Source of the DNA: Poindextera sp963706385
GTDB taxonomy: Bacteria > Pseudomonadota > Alphaproteobacteria > Caulobacterales > Caulobacteraceae
Assembly: GCA_963706385.1 (NCBI GenBank)
Contig: OY970153.1
Coordinates: 124,001-188,000, forward strand
Direction: 5' to 3'
DNA length: 64,000 bases
The position numbers were made by a program, and so were the translations under genes. The notes under the pieces are model-generated. The model made no database searches, was not told where the DNA came from, and saw only the letters and a program-made list of their open reading frames with translations. This document shows positions 9,650 through 18,960 of the stretch, piece after piece. Within the stretch, counting starts at the first letter, position 1. Every line of letters begins with the position of its first letter.

Positions 9650-9850
9650 GATGTTGTTTATCCGGAAAAATATTGTATTCTGTAAAAAGGATTTAGAGTA
9701 AGAATTTCCAAACTCTCCCTGATCGGGAGGTTTTGTCGACCCGCCGCGCGCCGCGCGCGCCTCACCCCGCCGGCCGCGGCGGGGCCAGGTTCGCGGCCCT
9801 CGTTTCGTCCCGCCGATCCGGATGAAGCGACCAGGCTAATCTGGCGGCGA
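9650..9850. other. AT-rich then GC-rich intergenic stretch before nrdJ
   Basis: The first 60 bases are unusually AT-rich for this genome and contain TTATCCGG and AATATTG (9658-9675), similar to the candidate operator at 12575. A weak hairpin CTCCC-TGATC-GGGAG followed by GTTTT (about 9715-9735) might be a terminator for the SDR gene. No gene and no cobalamin riboswitch (no B12 box) is seen. Confidence 0.4.
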
Positions 9851-9864
9851 TTAATTCAGATCAA
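9851..9864 (+). promoter_or_regulatory. FNR/FixK-like box upstream of nrdJ
   Basis: TTAATTCAGATCAA matches TTGAT-N4-ATCAA with one mismatch. If bound at -41.5, transcription would start near 9899, 48 bases before the ATG at 9947. Confidence 0.55.
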
Positions 9865-9946
9865 TTTGTTCGCGGCCGAAGCGGTGGCGTTCTTGCGGCG
9901 AGACGGTCGGGCGCGCGGGCCGCTGGACCGTCTGTGGGATAAGCTC

Positions 9947-12196
9947 ATGGCGTTCGACAATCCGCTCGCGGAAGACATCTGGGTCAGCAAGTACCGGTTC
10001 GCGCCGGACCGGTCCGGCGCCGAGACGCAAGGCGCGCGGGGCGAGGCCTCGATCGAGGAGACCTGGTCGCGCGTCGCCCGCGCCCTGGCCGAGCGGGAGG
10101 CGCCGAAACAACGGGCGCTTTGGCGGGCGCGCTTCGAGACGGCGCTGAATGATTTTCGCCTCTTGCCGGCGGGCCGCATCCTGGCCGGGGCCGGCACCGG
10201 GCGGGCGGTCACCCTGTTCAACTGCTTCGTCATGGGAACCATCCCCGACAGCCTGCCCGGCATCTTCGACCACCTGCGCGAGGCGGCGGTCACCCTGCAG
10301 CAGGGCGGCGGCGTGGGGATGGACTTTTCGCCCCTGCGGCCGTCGGGCGCGCCGGTGCTCGGCGTCGGCGCGGAGGCCTCCGGCCCGCTGAGCTTCATGG
10401 AGGTGTGGGATTCGATGTGCAAGACCATCATGTCCGCCGGCCAGCGCCGCGGGGCGATGATGGGCTGTCTGCGCATCGACCATCCGGACATCGAGGCCTT
10501 CATCGACGCCAAGCGCGAGGCGTCCCGGTTCCGCAACTTTAATCTCTCGGTGCTGGTCCCCGATGCCTTCATGGCGGCGCTGGAGGCCGACGCGGACTGG
10601 CCGCTGGCCTTCGGCGGATGCGTCTGGCGCACGGTTAGGGCCACGGCGCTGTGGGAGCGGTTGATGCGGGCGACCTACGACGTCGCCGAGCCCGGGGTGA
10701 TCTTCATCGACCGGGTCAACGCGACCAACAATCTGACCTATTGCGAGACCATCTCGGCCAGCAATCCGTGCGGCGAACAGATGCTGCCGCCCTATGGCGC
10801 CTGCCTGCTCGGCTCGATCAACTTGGCCCGCCTGGTGCGCGCGCCGTTCGAGCGCGACGCGGCGATCGACGAGGCCGAGCTGGGCGAGCTGACCCGCACG
10901 GCGGTGCGACTGTTGGACAACGTCATCGAATCCTCGCGCTTTCCGCTGCCCGAGCAGCGGCGCGAGGCGAAATCGAAACGGCGGATCGGCCTGGGGGTCA
11001 CGGGCCTGGCCGACGCGCTGATCTTCTGCGGCGCGCGCTATGGCGACGACGCCGCCATCGCCCTGACCCGCCACTGGCTGGCGATCATCAAGCGCGAGGC
11101 CTATCGCGCCTCGGCCGAGTTGGCGGGCGAGAAGGGGCCGTTCCCGCTCTACGATCCGGCGATCCTGGACCAGCCGAACCTGAAGTCGCTGGACGAGGAG
11201 ACCCGCGCGCTGATCGCCGCCAAGGGGTTGCGCAACGGCTGCCTGACCTCGATCGCCCCGACCGGCACGATCTCGCTTCTGGCCGGCAACGTCTCGTCGG
11301 GCATCGAGCCGGTGTTCGCCTTTTCCTACAACCGCAAGGTTCGCCAGGCGGACGGCTCGACGCGGGAGGAGGCGCTGGACGACTATGCGCTGGCGGTCTG
11401 GCGGCAGCTGCGCGGCGACGAGCCGCCGCCGGAGCACGCCTTCGTCAGCGCCCAGACCCTGACCCCGTCCGACCACCTGCGGATGCAGGCCGCCGCCCAG
11501 GAGCTGGTCGACAGCTCGATCTCCAAGACCATCAACTGCCCCGAGGACATCGCCTTCGAGGCCTTCGCCGACATCTATCGCGCCGGCTATCGCCAGGGCT
11601 GCAAGGGCCTGACCACCTACCGGCCGAACGCGGTGACCGGCTCGGTGCTTTCGCTGGCCCCGCCCGCCGAGAGGCCCGTGCCGCGGGAGGTGGTGCTGAC
11701 GCCGCGGCCGGAGTCGCTGCACGGGTCGACCTACAAGATCAAATGGCCGGAAAGCGCCCACGCGGTCTATGTCACCATCAACGACGTCGGGGCGGGCGCC
11801 GAGCGGCGGCCGTTCGAGATCTTCATCAATTCCAAGAACATGGACCACTACGCCTGGACCCTGGGCCTGACCCGGATGATCTCGGCGGTGTTCCGGCGCG
11901 GCGGCGACGTCTCCTTCGTGCCCGAGGAGCTGAAGGCGGTGTTCGACCCGCGCGGCGGCGGCTGGATCAACGGCCGCTACGTGCCCTCGCTGCTCGCCGC
12001 CATCGGTGGGGTGATCGAGCGCCACCTCGCCGGCCTCGGCGGCGGCGAGGCGAGGGAGGCTGAGCGGGAGGGCCCGCTGCCGGCGCCCGCGGCCATCGCG
12101 CCCTCGGCGATCTGCCCGCGCTGCGGCGGCCCGGACCTGGTGCGCAAGGAGGGCTGCGACGTGTGCATGGACTGCGGCTATTCGAAGTGCGGCTGA
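9947..12196 (+). CDS. nrdJ: Adenosylcobalamin-dependent ribonucleotide reductase (class II)
   Basis: NrdJ reduces ribonucleotides to deoxyribonucleotides using adenosylcobalamin, so it works with or without oxygen. The 749-residue protein starts MAFDNPLAEDIWVSKYRF, the usual class II N-terminus. It shows QQGGGVGMDFSPLRP, the active-site NPCGE motif (about residues 273-277), SIAPTGTISLLAGNVSSG, and a C-terminal Cys-rich tail CPRCGGPDL...CDVCMDCGYSKCG (724-748). A TTG at 9866 would add 27 residues, but it lies directly at the FixK-like box, and 9947 has GGGAT seven bases upstream. The start is therefore inferred. The box suggests induction at low oxygen. Confidence 0.95.
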   Translation: MAFDNPLAEDIWVSKYRFAPDRSGAETQGARGEASIEETWSRVARALAEREAPKQRALWRARFETALNDFRLLPAGRILAGAGTGRAVTLFNCFVMGTIPDSLPGIFDHLREAAVTLQQGGGVGMDFSPLRPSGAPVLGVGAEASGPLSFMEVWDSMCKTIMSAGQRRGAMMGCLRIDHPDIEAFIDAKREASRFRNFNLSVLVPDAFMAALEADADWPLAFGGCVWRTVRATALWERLMRATYDVAEPGVIFIDRVNATNNLTYCETISASNPCGEQMLPPYGACLLGSINLARLVRAPFERDAAIDEAELGELTRTAVRLLDNVIESSRFPLPEQRREAKSKRRIGLGVTGLADALIFCGARYGDDAAIALTRHWLAIIKREAYRASAELAGEKGPFPLYDPAILDQPNLKSLDEETRALIAAKGLRNGCLTSIAPTGTISLLAGNVSSGIEPVFAFSYNRKVRQADGSTREEALDDYALAVWRQLRGDEPPPEHAFVSAQTLTPSDHLRMQAAAQELVDSSISKTINCPEDIAFEAFADIYRAGYRQGCKGLTTYRPNAVTGSVLSLAPPAERPVPREVVLTPRPESLHGSTYKIKWPESAHAVYVTINDVGAGAERRPFEIFINSKNMDHYAWTLGLTRMISAVFRRGGDVSFVPEELKAVFDPRGGGWINGRYVPSLLAAIGGVIERHLAGLGGGEAREAEREGPLPAPAAIAPSAICPRCGGPDLVRKEGCDVCMDCGYSKCG

Positions 12197-12226
12197 AGGT
12201 GGGGCGGTGGGCCTAAACGGCCAGGA

Positions 12227-12565
12227 TCAAAGCGGAAGGGCGTCCAGCCTCGCCCGCCAAATGGCTTGGCGCTTCTTGAGCTCGTCCGCGCGGAGAAGTT
12301 CGGAGAAATCGTCCCTTAGGCGTTCGAGTTCCTCGAACCTGAATTCGCCTTCTCCGTGAAGCTTCCACGCGGCCTGGAGCGCCTGATGCGGACTGCTCCC
12401 GTGCCTCAGGGCGAACCAGAGGCCGTTCCGCTGCGTGTCGAGGTGGCGGCTCCGACCAACCCAGGCCTGGCCCGTGGCGGTGCAAATCACCGCGAATACG
12501 CCGTGTGCCGGCTTCCGCTCCTTGTAGGAGGCGATCGCGGCTTTCCGATCCTGCCGGTCCATCAT
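12227..12565 (-). CDS. GIY-YIG nuclease family protein, small
   Basis: This 112-residue protein has a divergent GIY-YIG fold: HGVFAVICTATGQAWVGRS supplies the two strands (GVF for GIY, WVG for YIG) with the following Arg, then a helical segment (SSPHQALQAAWKLHG) and FRFEELERL. It belongs to the small alphaproteobacterial GIY-YIG group, which I recall being associated with DUF2239 genes; nuclease activity is not assured because the Tyr residues are replaced. It diverges from DUF2239 across a 56-bp region carrying a direct repeat (12578 and 12605). Both ATG codons of MMDR have AGGA nearby. Confidence 0.8.
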   Translation of the reverse strand: MMDRQDRKAAIASYKERKPAHGVFAVICTATGQAWVGRSRHLDTQRNGLWFALRHGSSPHQALQAAWKLHGEGEFRFEELERLRDDFSELLRADELKKRQAIWRARLDALPL

Positions 12566-12574
12566 TTTTCCTTT

Positions 12575-12612
12575 TATCCGGGTAATATTGACGCGGATCA
12601 GCTTCCGGGTAA
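12575..12612. promoter_or_regulatory. Candidate operator between GIY-YIG and DUF2239 genes
   Basis: CCGGGTAA occurs twice in the same orientation (12578-12585 and 12605-12612), 27 bases apart. The first lies in the near-palindrome TTATCCGGGTAA. The second ends ten bases before the DUF2239 ATG. The position suggests one regulator acting on both divergent genes; the regulator is unknown. Confidence 0.5.
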
Positions 12613-12621
12613 ATAGGCGTC

Positions 12622-13215
12622 ATGACCGAGGCAGCCTCTATTCCGCGGGACGAGTCGCCGGCTCTGTTCGTGGCGTTCGCGCGCTCGTCGCGTCTCGCCG
12701 CCGGGACGCTGAGCCAGGTGGCGATCGCCGCCAAGCAAGCGCTTGAACGCGATCCGACGGCGTCCGTGCTGGTGTTCAACGGCGACACCGGCGAGGTGGT
12801 CGACCTGGATTTGCGCGGCGAGGCGCAGGACGTAGCCGCCCGCCTCGCGCCCCCGCCCGCCCCGGCTCCGAAACGGGGACGGCCAAGGCTTGGCGTGGTC
12901 GCGCGCGAGGTGACCTTGCTTCCGCGCCACTGGGAATGGCTCGCCCTGCAACCCGGGGGGGCCTCCGTCACCTTGCGCAAACTGGTGGAGACGGCCCGAA
13001 AGGCCAACGGCGAAGCCGAGCGGGCACGGACGCGCCGAGACGCGGCCTATCGCTTCATGGCGGCGATAGCCGGCGATTATCCCGGTTTCGAGGCGGCGTC
13101 GCGCGCCCTGTTCGCGGACGATCCAGACCAGTTTAGGCGCAGCATCTCCGGATGGCCGCCCGACATCCGGGATCAGACGCTCCGGTTCCTCGGCGGCGAG
13201 CCTGCCGCCCCCTAG
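12622..13215 (+). CDS. DUF2239 family protein
   Basis: This 197-residue protein matches the DUF2239 pattern: an N-terminal FVAFARSSRLAAGTLSQVA, a strand region SVLVFNGDTGEVVDLDLRG, a Pro-rich linker with PKRGRPRLGVVAREVTLLPR (an AT-hook-like KRGRPR plus the conserved LLPRHWEWL), then a helical C-terminus (YRFMAAIAGDYPGFEAASRALFA begins near residue 148). The function of the family is not known to me. The TAG stop is part of a CTAG that is also the left target site of the IS5-family element. Confidence 0.85.
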   Translation: MTEAASIPRDESPALFVAFARSSRLAAGTLSQVAIAAKQALERDPTASVLVFNGDTGEVVDLDLRGEAQDVAARLAPPPAPAPKRGRPRLGVVAREVTLLPRHWEWLALQPGGASVTLRKLVETARKANGEAERARTRRDAAYRFMAAIAGDYPGFEAASRALFADDPDQFRRSISGWPPDIRDQTLRFLGGEPAAP

Positions 13216-13228
13216 GTTCTGTGGACAC

Positions 13229-13657
13229 TTATCGTAACCACAGGACGATGGCGGCGAGCGTGATCACGGCCAGATAGTTCCTGGCGGTCTTTTCGAAGCG
13301 CGTGGCCACGCGGCGGAACTGCTTGAGCTTCGAGAAGCAGCACTCGACGAGGTGTCGTTGGGCATAGAGGTGCTTGTCCAGCGGGTGCTTTTTGGCGCGC
13401 GAGGGATTGTTGGGGATCACCGCGAGCGCGCCCTTGTCGGCGATCGCCTGGCGCAAGTGGTCTGCGTCGTAGGCGGTGTCGGCCATGACGATTTCAGCGG
13501 GCAGGCCCTCGATCAACGGCCCGGCTTGTGGCGCATCACCCATCTGGCCAGCGGTAAGGGTAAAGCGCACAGGGCAGCCTAACCCACGGACGGCCATGTG
13601 GATCTTGGTGCTCAGGCCGCCGCGCGAGCGGCCAATGGCCTGATCTTCAGGCCCCCC
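13229..13657 (-). CDS. IS5-family transposase, second frame (OrfB, by -1 frameshift)
   Basis: Entered by -1 slippage from OrfA, this frame reads EDQAIGRSRGGLSTKIHMAV and then has the second aspartate in IVMADTAYDAD and the catalytic glutamate region HLVECCFSKLKQFRRVATR. It ends IVLWLR close to the left inverted repeat. The fused protein would be about 250 residues, normal for IS5 transposases, so the element looks intact. The first ATG within the frame is at 13597 but is unlikely to be a real start. Confidence 0.88.
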   Translation of the reverse strand, partial: GGPEDQAIGRSRGGLSTKIHMAVRGLGCPVRFTLTAGQMGDAPQAGPLIEGLPAEIVMADTAYDADHLRQAIADKGALAVIPNNPSRAKKHPLDKHLYAQRHLVECCFSKLKQFRRVATRFEKTARNYLAVITLAAIVLWLR

Positions 13658-13983
13658 TTTTTCGCCCCTGCCGCATGCTGGTGGGCGCGAACGATGGTGG
13701 AGTCGACGATCAGGTATTCGAAGTCGGGATCATCCGACATCGCCTCGAAGATGCGCCACCAGACGCCCTTCTGGCTCCACCGATTGAACCGTCGCCAGAC
13801 ACTATTCCAGTCGCCGAAAACATCGGGAAGATCGCGCCAGGGCGAGCCCGTGCGCACAATCCAAAGCACCCCTTCGACAAACATCCGATTGTCGCGCCCA
13901 GTCGAGCCCTTCTGATCAGGCCGACCTATGATCAGACCCGAAATCCGCTCCCAATTGGCGTCGCTCAACACCAATCGATCCAT
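13612..13983 (-). CDS. IS5-family transposase, first frame (OrfA)
   Basis: This frame encodes the N-terminal helix-turn-helix and first catalytic part: MDRLVLSDANWERISGLI, then WRDLPDVFGDWNSVWRRF and the first DDE aspartate in LIVDSTIVRAH. The ATG at 13983 starts the conserved IS5 N-terminus; a GTG at 14022 is possible. The frame ends soon after AKKGG. The run AAAAAGGGGGG (minus strand, 13662-13652) is a good slippery site for -1 frameshifting into the second frame. Confidence 0.9.
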   Translation of the reverse strand: MDRLVLSDANWERISGLIIGRPDQKGSTGRDNRMFVEGVLWIVRTGSPWRDLPDVFGDWNSVWRRFNRWSQKGVWWRIFEAMSDDPDFEYLIVDSTIVRAHQHAAGAKKGGLKIRPLAARAAA

Positions 13984-14060
13984 CACACCCAAGACCGCCT
14001 CCAAAAAGCAGTCTTGAATCACGCTTCGCGATCAGCGGGAATCCCTAAAGTCCACAGAAC

Positions 14061-14176
14061 CTAGAGCGCGTTCCGCAAAAGTGGACCCGGTTTTGCGATC
14101 AGAACGCGCTCAAGCTTTTGGATATAGAGCACGATTCAACGATCAGGCGATTCCGCCTGATCGCATCGTGCTCTAG
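14061..14176. repeat. Two-hairpin MITE-like element, copy 1 (116 bp)
   Basis: The element runs from CTAGAGCGCGTTCC to GCATCGTGCTCTAG. It contains two hairpins joined by an AAGCTTTTGG spacer and is in the opposite orientation to copies at 27556 and 33701, which are nearly identical after reversal. Terminal CTAGAGC/GCTCTAG inverted repeats suggest insertion at TA within CTAG. Confidence 0.85.
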
Positions 14177-14309
14177 CGCGGTTGGCGTTGGCCAGGGTCA
14201 TCGTCACGCGCGCGAGTTGCGGCGGGTCTCACACTGCCCTTAAAGTCGGTCGGGCAAGAAGGCGTCGAGCCCGCCCGGCGTCAAGCCCGCGAGAAGGAAG
14301 GCCGAGACC

Positions 14310-16175
<1,866 letters not shown>

Positions 16176-16197
16176 GATCTCGAAAGGCGAGGCGCGA

Positions 16198-16455
16198 AAA
16201 CCCTCTCCCGGAGGGGAGAGGGAGGGGCCCGCGCCGCAGGCGTGGGAGGGTGAGGGGTTACCGCGCTGGCCAATTTCGCGCATCGTCCGCCGATGCGGTC
16301 GAAGGCGCGTGATCCGCTTCCGGAACACCGACATCCCGCAAAACATCGAGGGGGTCGGACTGAGCATCCTCGCCGAGCTCGAACCGGCGAGGCCGTAACC
16401 CCTCACCCTCCCGCCTTCGGCGGGCCCCCCTCTTCCCTCCGGGAGAGGGGTTTTA
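16198..16455. repeat. Inverted pair of CCCTCTCCC-type repeats around gene remnant
   Basis: A roughly 60-bp segment beginning AAAACCCTCTCCCGGAGG (16198-16260) reappears inverted at 16395-16455 with a few mismatches. Between them are 134 bases that include a DUF559 fragment. The arms could fold into a long stem; they resemble dispersed repeats commonly seen in proteobacterial intergenic DNA. Confidence 0.75.
16306..16398 (+). pseudogene. Remnant of a DUF559 endonuclease-domain gene (C-terminus)
   Basis: The frame reads RVIRFRNTDIPQNIEGV then GLSILAELEPARP and a TAA. This is the typical end of DUF559 (Vsr-like endonuclease fold) proteins, where R-V-I-R-F-W-N-x-D-V is conserved. No start or upstream domain is found; the preceding codons appear frameshifted. 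The TAA lies within the right inverted-repeat arm. Confidence 0.65.
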
Positions 16456-16535
16456 CGCCGGCCCCGGGATGTGTGCGTCCCTTAGCGTTTTCACGGGGAT
16501 GAGCGGAAAATATCAGTCGGCCGGACTCTGGGCCT

Positions 16536-16616
16536 TTGGCCGCCAGCGGGGTTCCCTATCAACGCTTCATCCGCCAGACGCTCGAGGTGGCCGTGCAGCC
16601 GCGCAAAGGGTCATGA
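16536..16616 (+). pseudogene. Remnant of a ribbon-helix-helix antitoxin gene (C-terminus)
   Basis: The frame reads LAASGVPYQRFIRQTLEVAV then QPRKGS and TGA. The G-V-P-Y-Q-R-F-I-R segment is characteristic of the C-terminal helices of CopG/BrnA-type antitoxins. No start codon, DNA-binding strand or toxin gene is present. The rest of 16400-16700 shows no other recognisable gene. Confidence 0.5.
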
Positions 16617-16713
16617 CGCCATGATGATTTCGCGGCGCGTCCCGATCGGGTGACGTCAATCGCGGAGGGGTGGGGAGCGGTCATTCGCACCGCCGCTCAA
16701 CGAGTGGCCGCAC

Positions 16714-16727
16714 TTGATCTAAGTCAC
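16714..16727 (+). promoter_or_regulatory. FNR/FixK-like box upstream of hdeD-type gene
   Basis: TTGATCTAAGTCAC matches TTGAT-N4-RTCAA except for the last base. A -41.5 placement gives a start near 16762, 88 bases before the ATG at 16850. Confidence 0.6.
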
Positions 16728-16849
16728 TGCGTCTGCGAGCGAACGACGTTAACCATTGCATGGGCAGGCGTGGTTGGTCGGACGTCGCGTTTTGGGTCGA
16801 GATTGGGCGCGTCGGAGCCCGTATCAATAGGTCACACAGGGAGGACGAC

Positions 16850-17410
16850 ATGAGTGGGACTTCATTCGTCGACAGCTTGTTTCACGGCCAGCTCAGGGCG
16901 GCGTCCCGTAGGCTGTTCTGGCTTGGACTGGCGATGGCGGTGCTGGGTGTCGCCGCACTGGTCTTTCCGGTGATTTCGACGTTGGCGGCGACGCTGTTCG
17001 TCGGCTGGATGCTCCTGATCTTCGGTTGCGTTTCGCTGGCGGGGTCGTTCTCGATCCGCGGCACCGGCCCATTCTTTGGCGCGCTGCTGCTTGCCCTGCT
17101 CTCCATCGCCGCCGGCGTCTTCCTGCTCTTCAATCCTCTCGGCGGCGCCATTGCGCTCACGCTGATGGTGGGCGCGATCTTCATGACCCAGGGCGCGTTC
17201 GAGATGGTCTTCGCTTTCGAGATGCGTCCGCACGCCGGCTGGGTGGCCATGCTGTTGTCGGCCATCGTCAGCATCGCGATGGCGGTGCTGATCGTCGCTG
17301 GCTGGCCTGGGGTATCCGCGATCGTGCTGGGCGTTCTGCTCGGGGTGAATTTCGTCAGCACCGGCCTGGGCTATATCGCCGTGTCGCGTGCGCTCAAATC
17401 CCCGGTCTAG
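16850..17410 (+). CDS. HdeD family membrane protein (DUF308)
   Basis: This 186-residue integral membrane protein has about six transmembrane helices in three pairs (FWLGLAMAVLGVAALVFPV, GWMLLIFGCVSLAGSF, FGALLLALLSIAAGVFLLF, LTLMVGAIFMTQGAFEMVF, and two more). It belongs to the HdeD/DUF308 group, whose E. coli member is linked to acid resistance. The ATG at 16850 follows AGGGAGGACGAC. It is 61 bp upstream of a rhomboid protease gene, so the two are likely one operon, behind a FixK-like box. Confidence 0.88.
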   Translation: MSGTSFVDSLFHGQLRAASRRLFWLGLAMAVLGVAALVFPVISTLAATLFVGWMLLIFGCVSLAGSFSIRGTGPFFGALLLALLSIAAGVFLLFNPLGGAIALTLMVGAIFMTQGAFEMVFAFEMRPHAGWVAMLLSAIVSIAMAVLIVAGWPGVSAIVLGVLLGVNFVSTGLGYIAVSRALKSPV

Positions 17411-17471
17411 GTCTGGGGCTGACCCGGTTCGCTGTCGGATACACGCGCGCGTCTCGTAGGGGGAGAGAAGC

Positions 17472-18131
17472 ATGATCCCGCTCGCGGATGAGTCGCGACG
17501 CCCGTCACGCTTTCCTGTCGTCACCATGTTGATCGTGGCGGTGAACGCGGCGGCCTTCATTCTCGAGCTGATCAATGGCGACGCGTTTGTCGCCCGATGG
17601 TCGGTCATTCCTGCTGACATCGTAGCGGGTCGGCATTGGGTCACCATTCTCACGTCGATGTTCATGCACGCGAGTTGGTCGCACATCGTCGGAAACATGG
17701 TGTTCCTCTGGGCGTTCGGTCCCGAGATCGAGGACGCAATGAATCCGTTGCGGTACGCGGTGTTCTATTTAGCGGGCGGCGTTGTGGCGATGCTCGCCCA
17801 GATCTCGGCCGACCCGGGCTCCACAATACCCAGCCTCGGCGCGAGCGGAGCGATCGCGGCGGTAATGGGCGCGTTTCTGGTCACCTATCCGCGTGATCGA
17901 ATCCGTTCGATCCTGTTCATCGGCTGGTTCGTCCGCGTCGCGTACATACCGGCAGTGCTCCTCATCGGGATTTGGTTTCTAACCCAGCTTTTCAGCTTGG
18001 GCGCCGTCGCGGATGTGGAGTCGGGCGGGGTCGCCTACCTGGCTCATGTCGGCGGGATTGTCTTCGGGGCGGTCACCGCGCGGCTGGTTGTGGACCCGCG
18101 CCAACTCGCCGAGCTACCGACAGAAGACTGA
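17472..18131 (+). CDS. Rhomboid family intramembrane serine protease
   Basis: This 219-residue protein has six or seven hydrophobic segments. Catalytic residues are readable: Ser in GASGA (about residue 125) and His in LAHVGGIVFG (about 192); the HIVGNMVFLW segment of the second helix gives the oxyanion His and Asn. Rhomboids cleave transmembrane substrates within the membrane; the substrate is unknown. GGGAGAG lies just before the ATG. The upstream neighbour is the HdeD-type gene. Confidence 0.92.
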   Translation: MIPLADESRRPSRFPVVTMLIVAVNAAAFILELINGDAFVARWSVIPADIVAGRHWVTILTSMFMHASWSHIVGNMVFLWAFGPEIEDAMNPLRYAVFYLAGGVVAMLAQISADPGSTIPSLGASGAIAAVMGAFLVTYPRDRIRSILFIGWFVRVAYIPAVLLIGIWFLTQLFSLGAVADVESGGVAYLAHVGGIVFGAVTARLVVDPRQLAELPTED

Positions 18132-18236
18132 CCAAGCGAGGCAATCACCGCCCGTGCGTCAGATCGCGGTCGGGCGGTCGGGACCGGTCCGCCGCCTTCT
18201 GTGTGGGAATGTGGGCACCCTCGCTGATCGGCCGAA

Positions 18237-18250
18237 TTGATCGAGATCAG
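18237..18250 (+). promoter_or_regulatory. FNR/FixK-like box upstream of DUF2478 and acetoin genes
   Basis: TTGATCGAGATCAG differs from the palindrome TTGAT-N4-ATCAA only at the last base. A -41.5 site gives transcription near 18285, 45 bases before the DUF2478 ATG. Confidence 0.65.
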
Positions 18251-18329
18251 CGCCGATGATCGCGAGTTGAGCGCGACTATCGCCCAAGCCGCGCCGCGCG
18301 AATGGCGAAGCCTTGAGGGAGGGTGGGCG

Positions 18330-18932
18330 ATGAGCGGGGTCGAGATCGACGGCGGCGAAACCCTCGTTCCGGGCGCGTTCGCGCATTCCGCCAGCGCCCC
18401 GCCGCTCGCGGTCCTGGTCTATGACGATGGCGTCGAGGCGGACCGGCTGCTGGCCGAGACGGCGCGGGACCTGGCGGCGTGCGGCGTTCGGCTCGGCGGG
18501 GTGGTGCAGTCCAGCATCCACCGGCCCGGCCGGCGGAAATGCGCCATGCGCCTGACCGATCTGGCCAGCGGCGAGGCGATTTCGATCTCCCAGGACCTCG
18601 GCGACGAATCGGCGGGCTGCCGGCTCGATCCCGCGGCCCTGGCCCAGGCGGGCCTGGGCGTCGAGCGAGCGCTGGCGTCCGGGATCGAGCTTTTGATCGT
18701 CAACCGGTTCGGCAAGCAGGAAGCCCAGGGCGGCGGGTTGCGCTCGGTGATCGCCGAGGCCCTGCTGGCGGACGTTCCGGTGGTGCTCGGCGTCTCCCGG
18801 CTCAACCTCGAGGCCCTGCTCGCCTTCGCCGGCGGCCCGATCGCTCGTCTGGAGCCGGCGCCGGACGCTATCGTCGCCTGGTGCCGCAAGGCCGTCCAGC
18901 GCGAGCTTTTGGCCGCATTGGCGCGGCCATGA
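18330..18932 (+). CDS. DUF2478 domain protein
   Basis: This 200-residue protein shows the DUF2478 pattern: LAVLVYDDGVEADRLLA, then VRLGGVVQSSIHRPG, CAMRLTDLASGEAISISQDLG (about residue 70) and the NRFGKQEAQGGGLRSVIAEAL block, followed by VPVVLGVSRLNLEALLAFAGG. The family is thought to be NTPase-related and is often found near molybdenum uptake or oxidoreductase genes; the exact role is unknown. I start at ATG 18330 after GAGGGAGGGTGGGC; the upstream TTG at 18237 is part of the FixK-like box. It leads the acetoin-type cluster (28 bp gap). Confidence 0.82.
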   Translation: MSGVEIDGGETLVPGAFAHSASAPPLAVLVYDDGVEADRLLAETARDLAACGVRLGGVVQSSIHRPGRRKCAMRLTDLASGEAISISQDLGDESAGCRLDPAALAQAGLGVERALASGIELLIVNRFGKQEAQGGGLRSVIAEALLADVPVVLGVSRLNLEALLAFAGGPIARLEPAPDAIVAWCRKAVQRELLAALARP

Positions 18933-18960
18933 CGCCGACCGCGGCCCGGGGAACCCGCCG

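Larger units (their letters stand above)
13216..14060 (-). mobile_element. IS5-family insertion sequence (IS427-like group), 845 bp
   Basis: Terminal inverted repeats GTTCTGTGGAC (13216-13226) and GTCCACAGAAC (14050-14060) enclose two overlapping transposase frames on the minus strand. CTAG flanks both ends (13212-13215 and 14061-14064), consistent with a target duplication of TA or CTAG. Size, frameshift organisation and DDE motifs fit the IS427 group. The element lies between the DUF2239 stop codon and a MITE. Confidence 0.92.

Noticed and set aside
9650..9946. Cobalamin riboswitch upstream of nrdJ
   Set aside because: No B12 box or characteristic stem set is visible in the leader.
16749..16756. 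CtrA half-site TTAACCAT before the HdeD-type gene
   Set aside because: There is no second TTAA at the required spacing.
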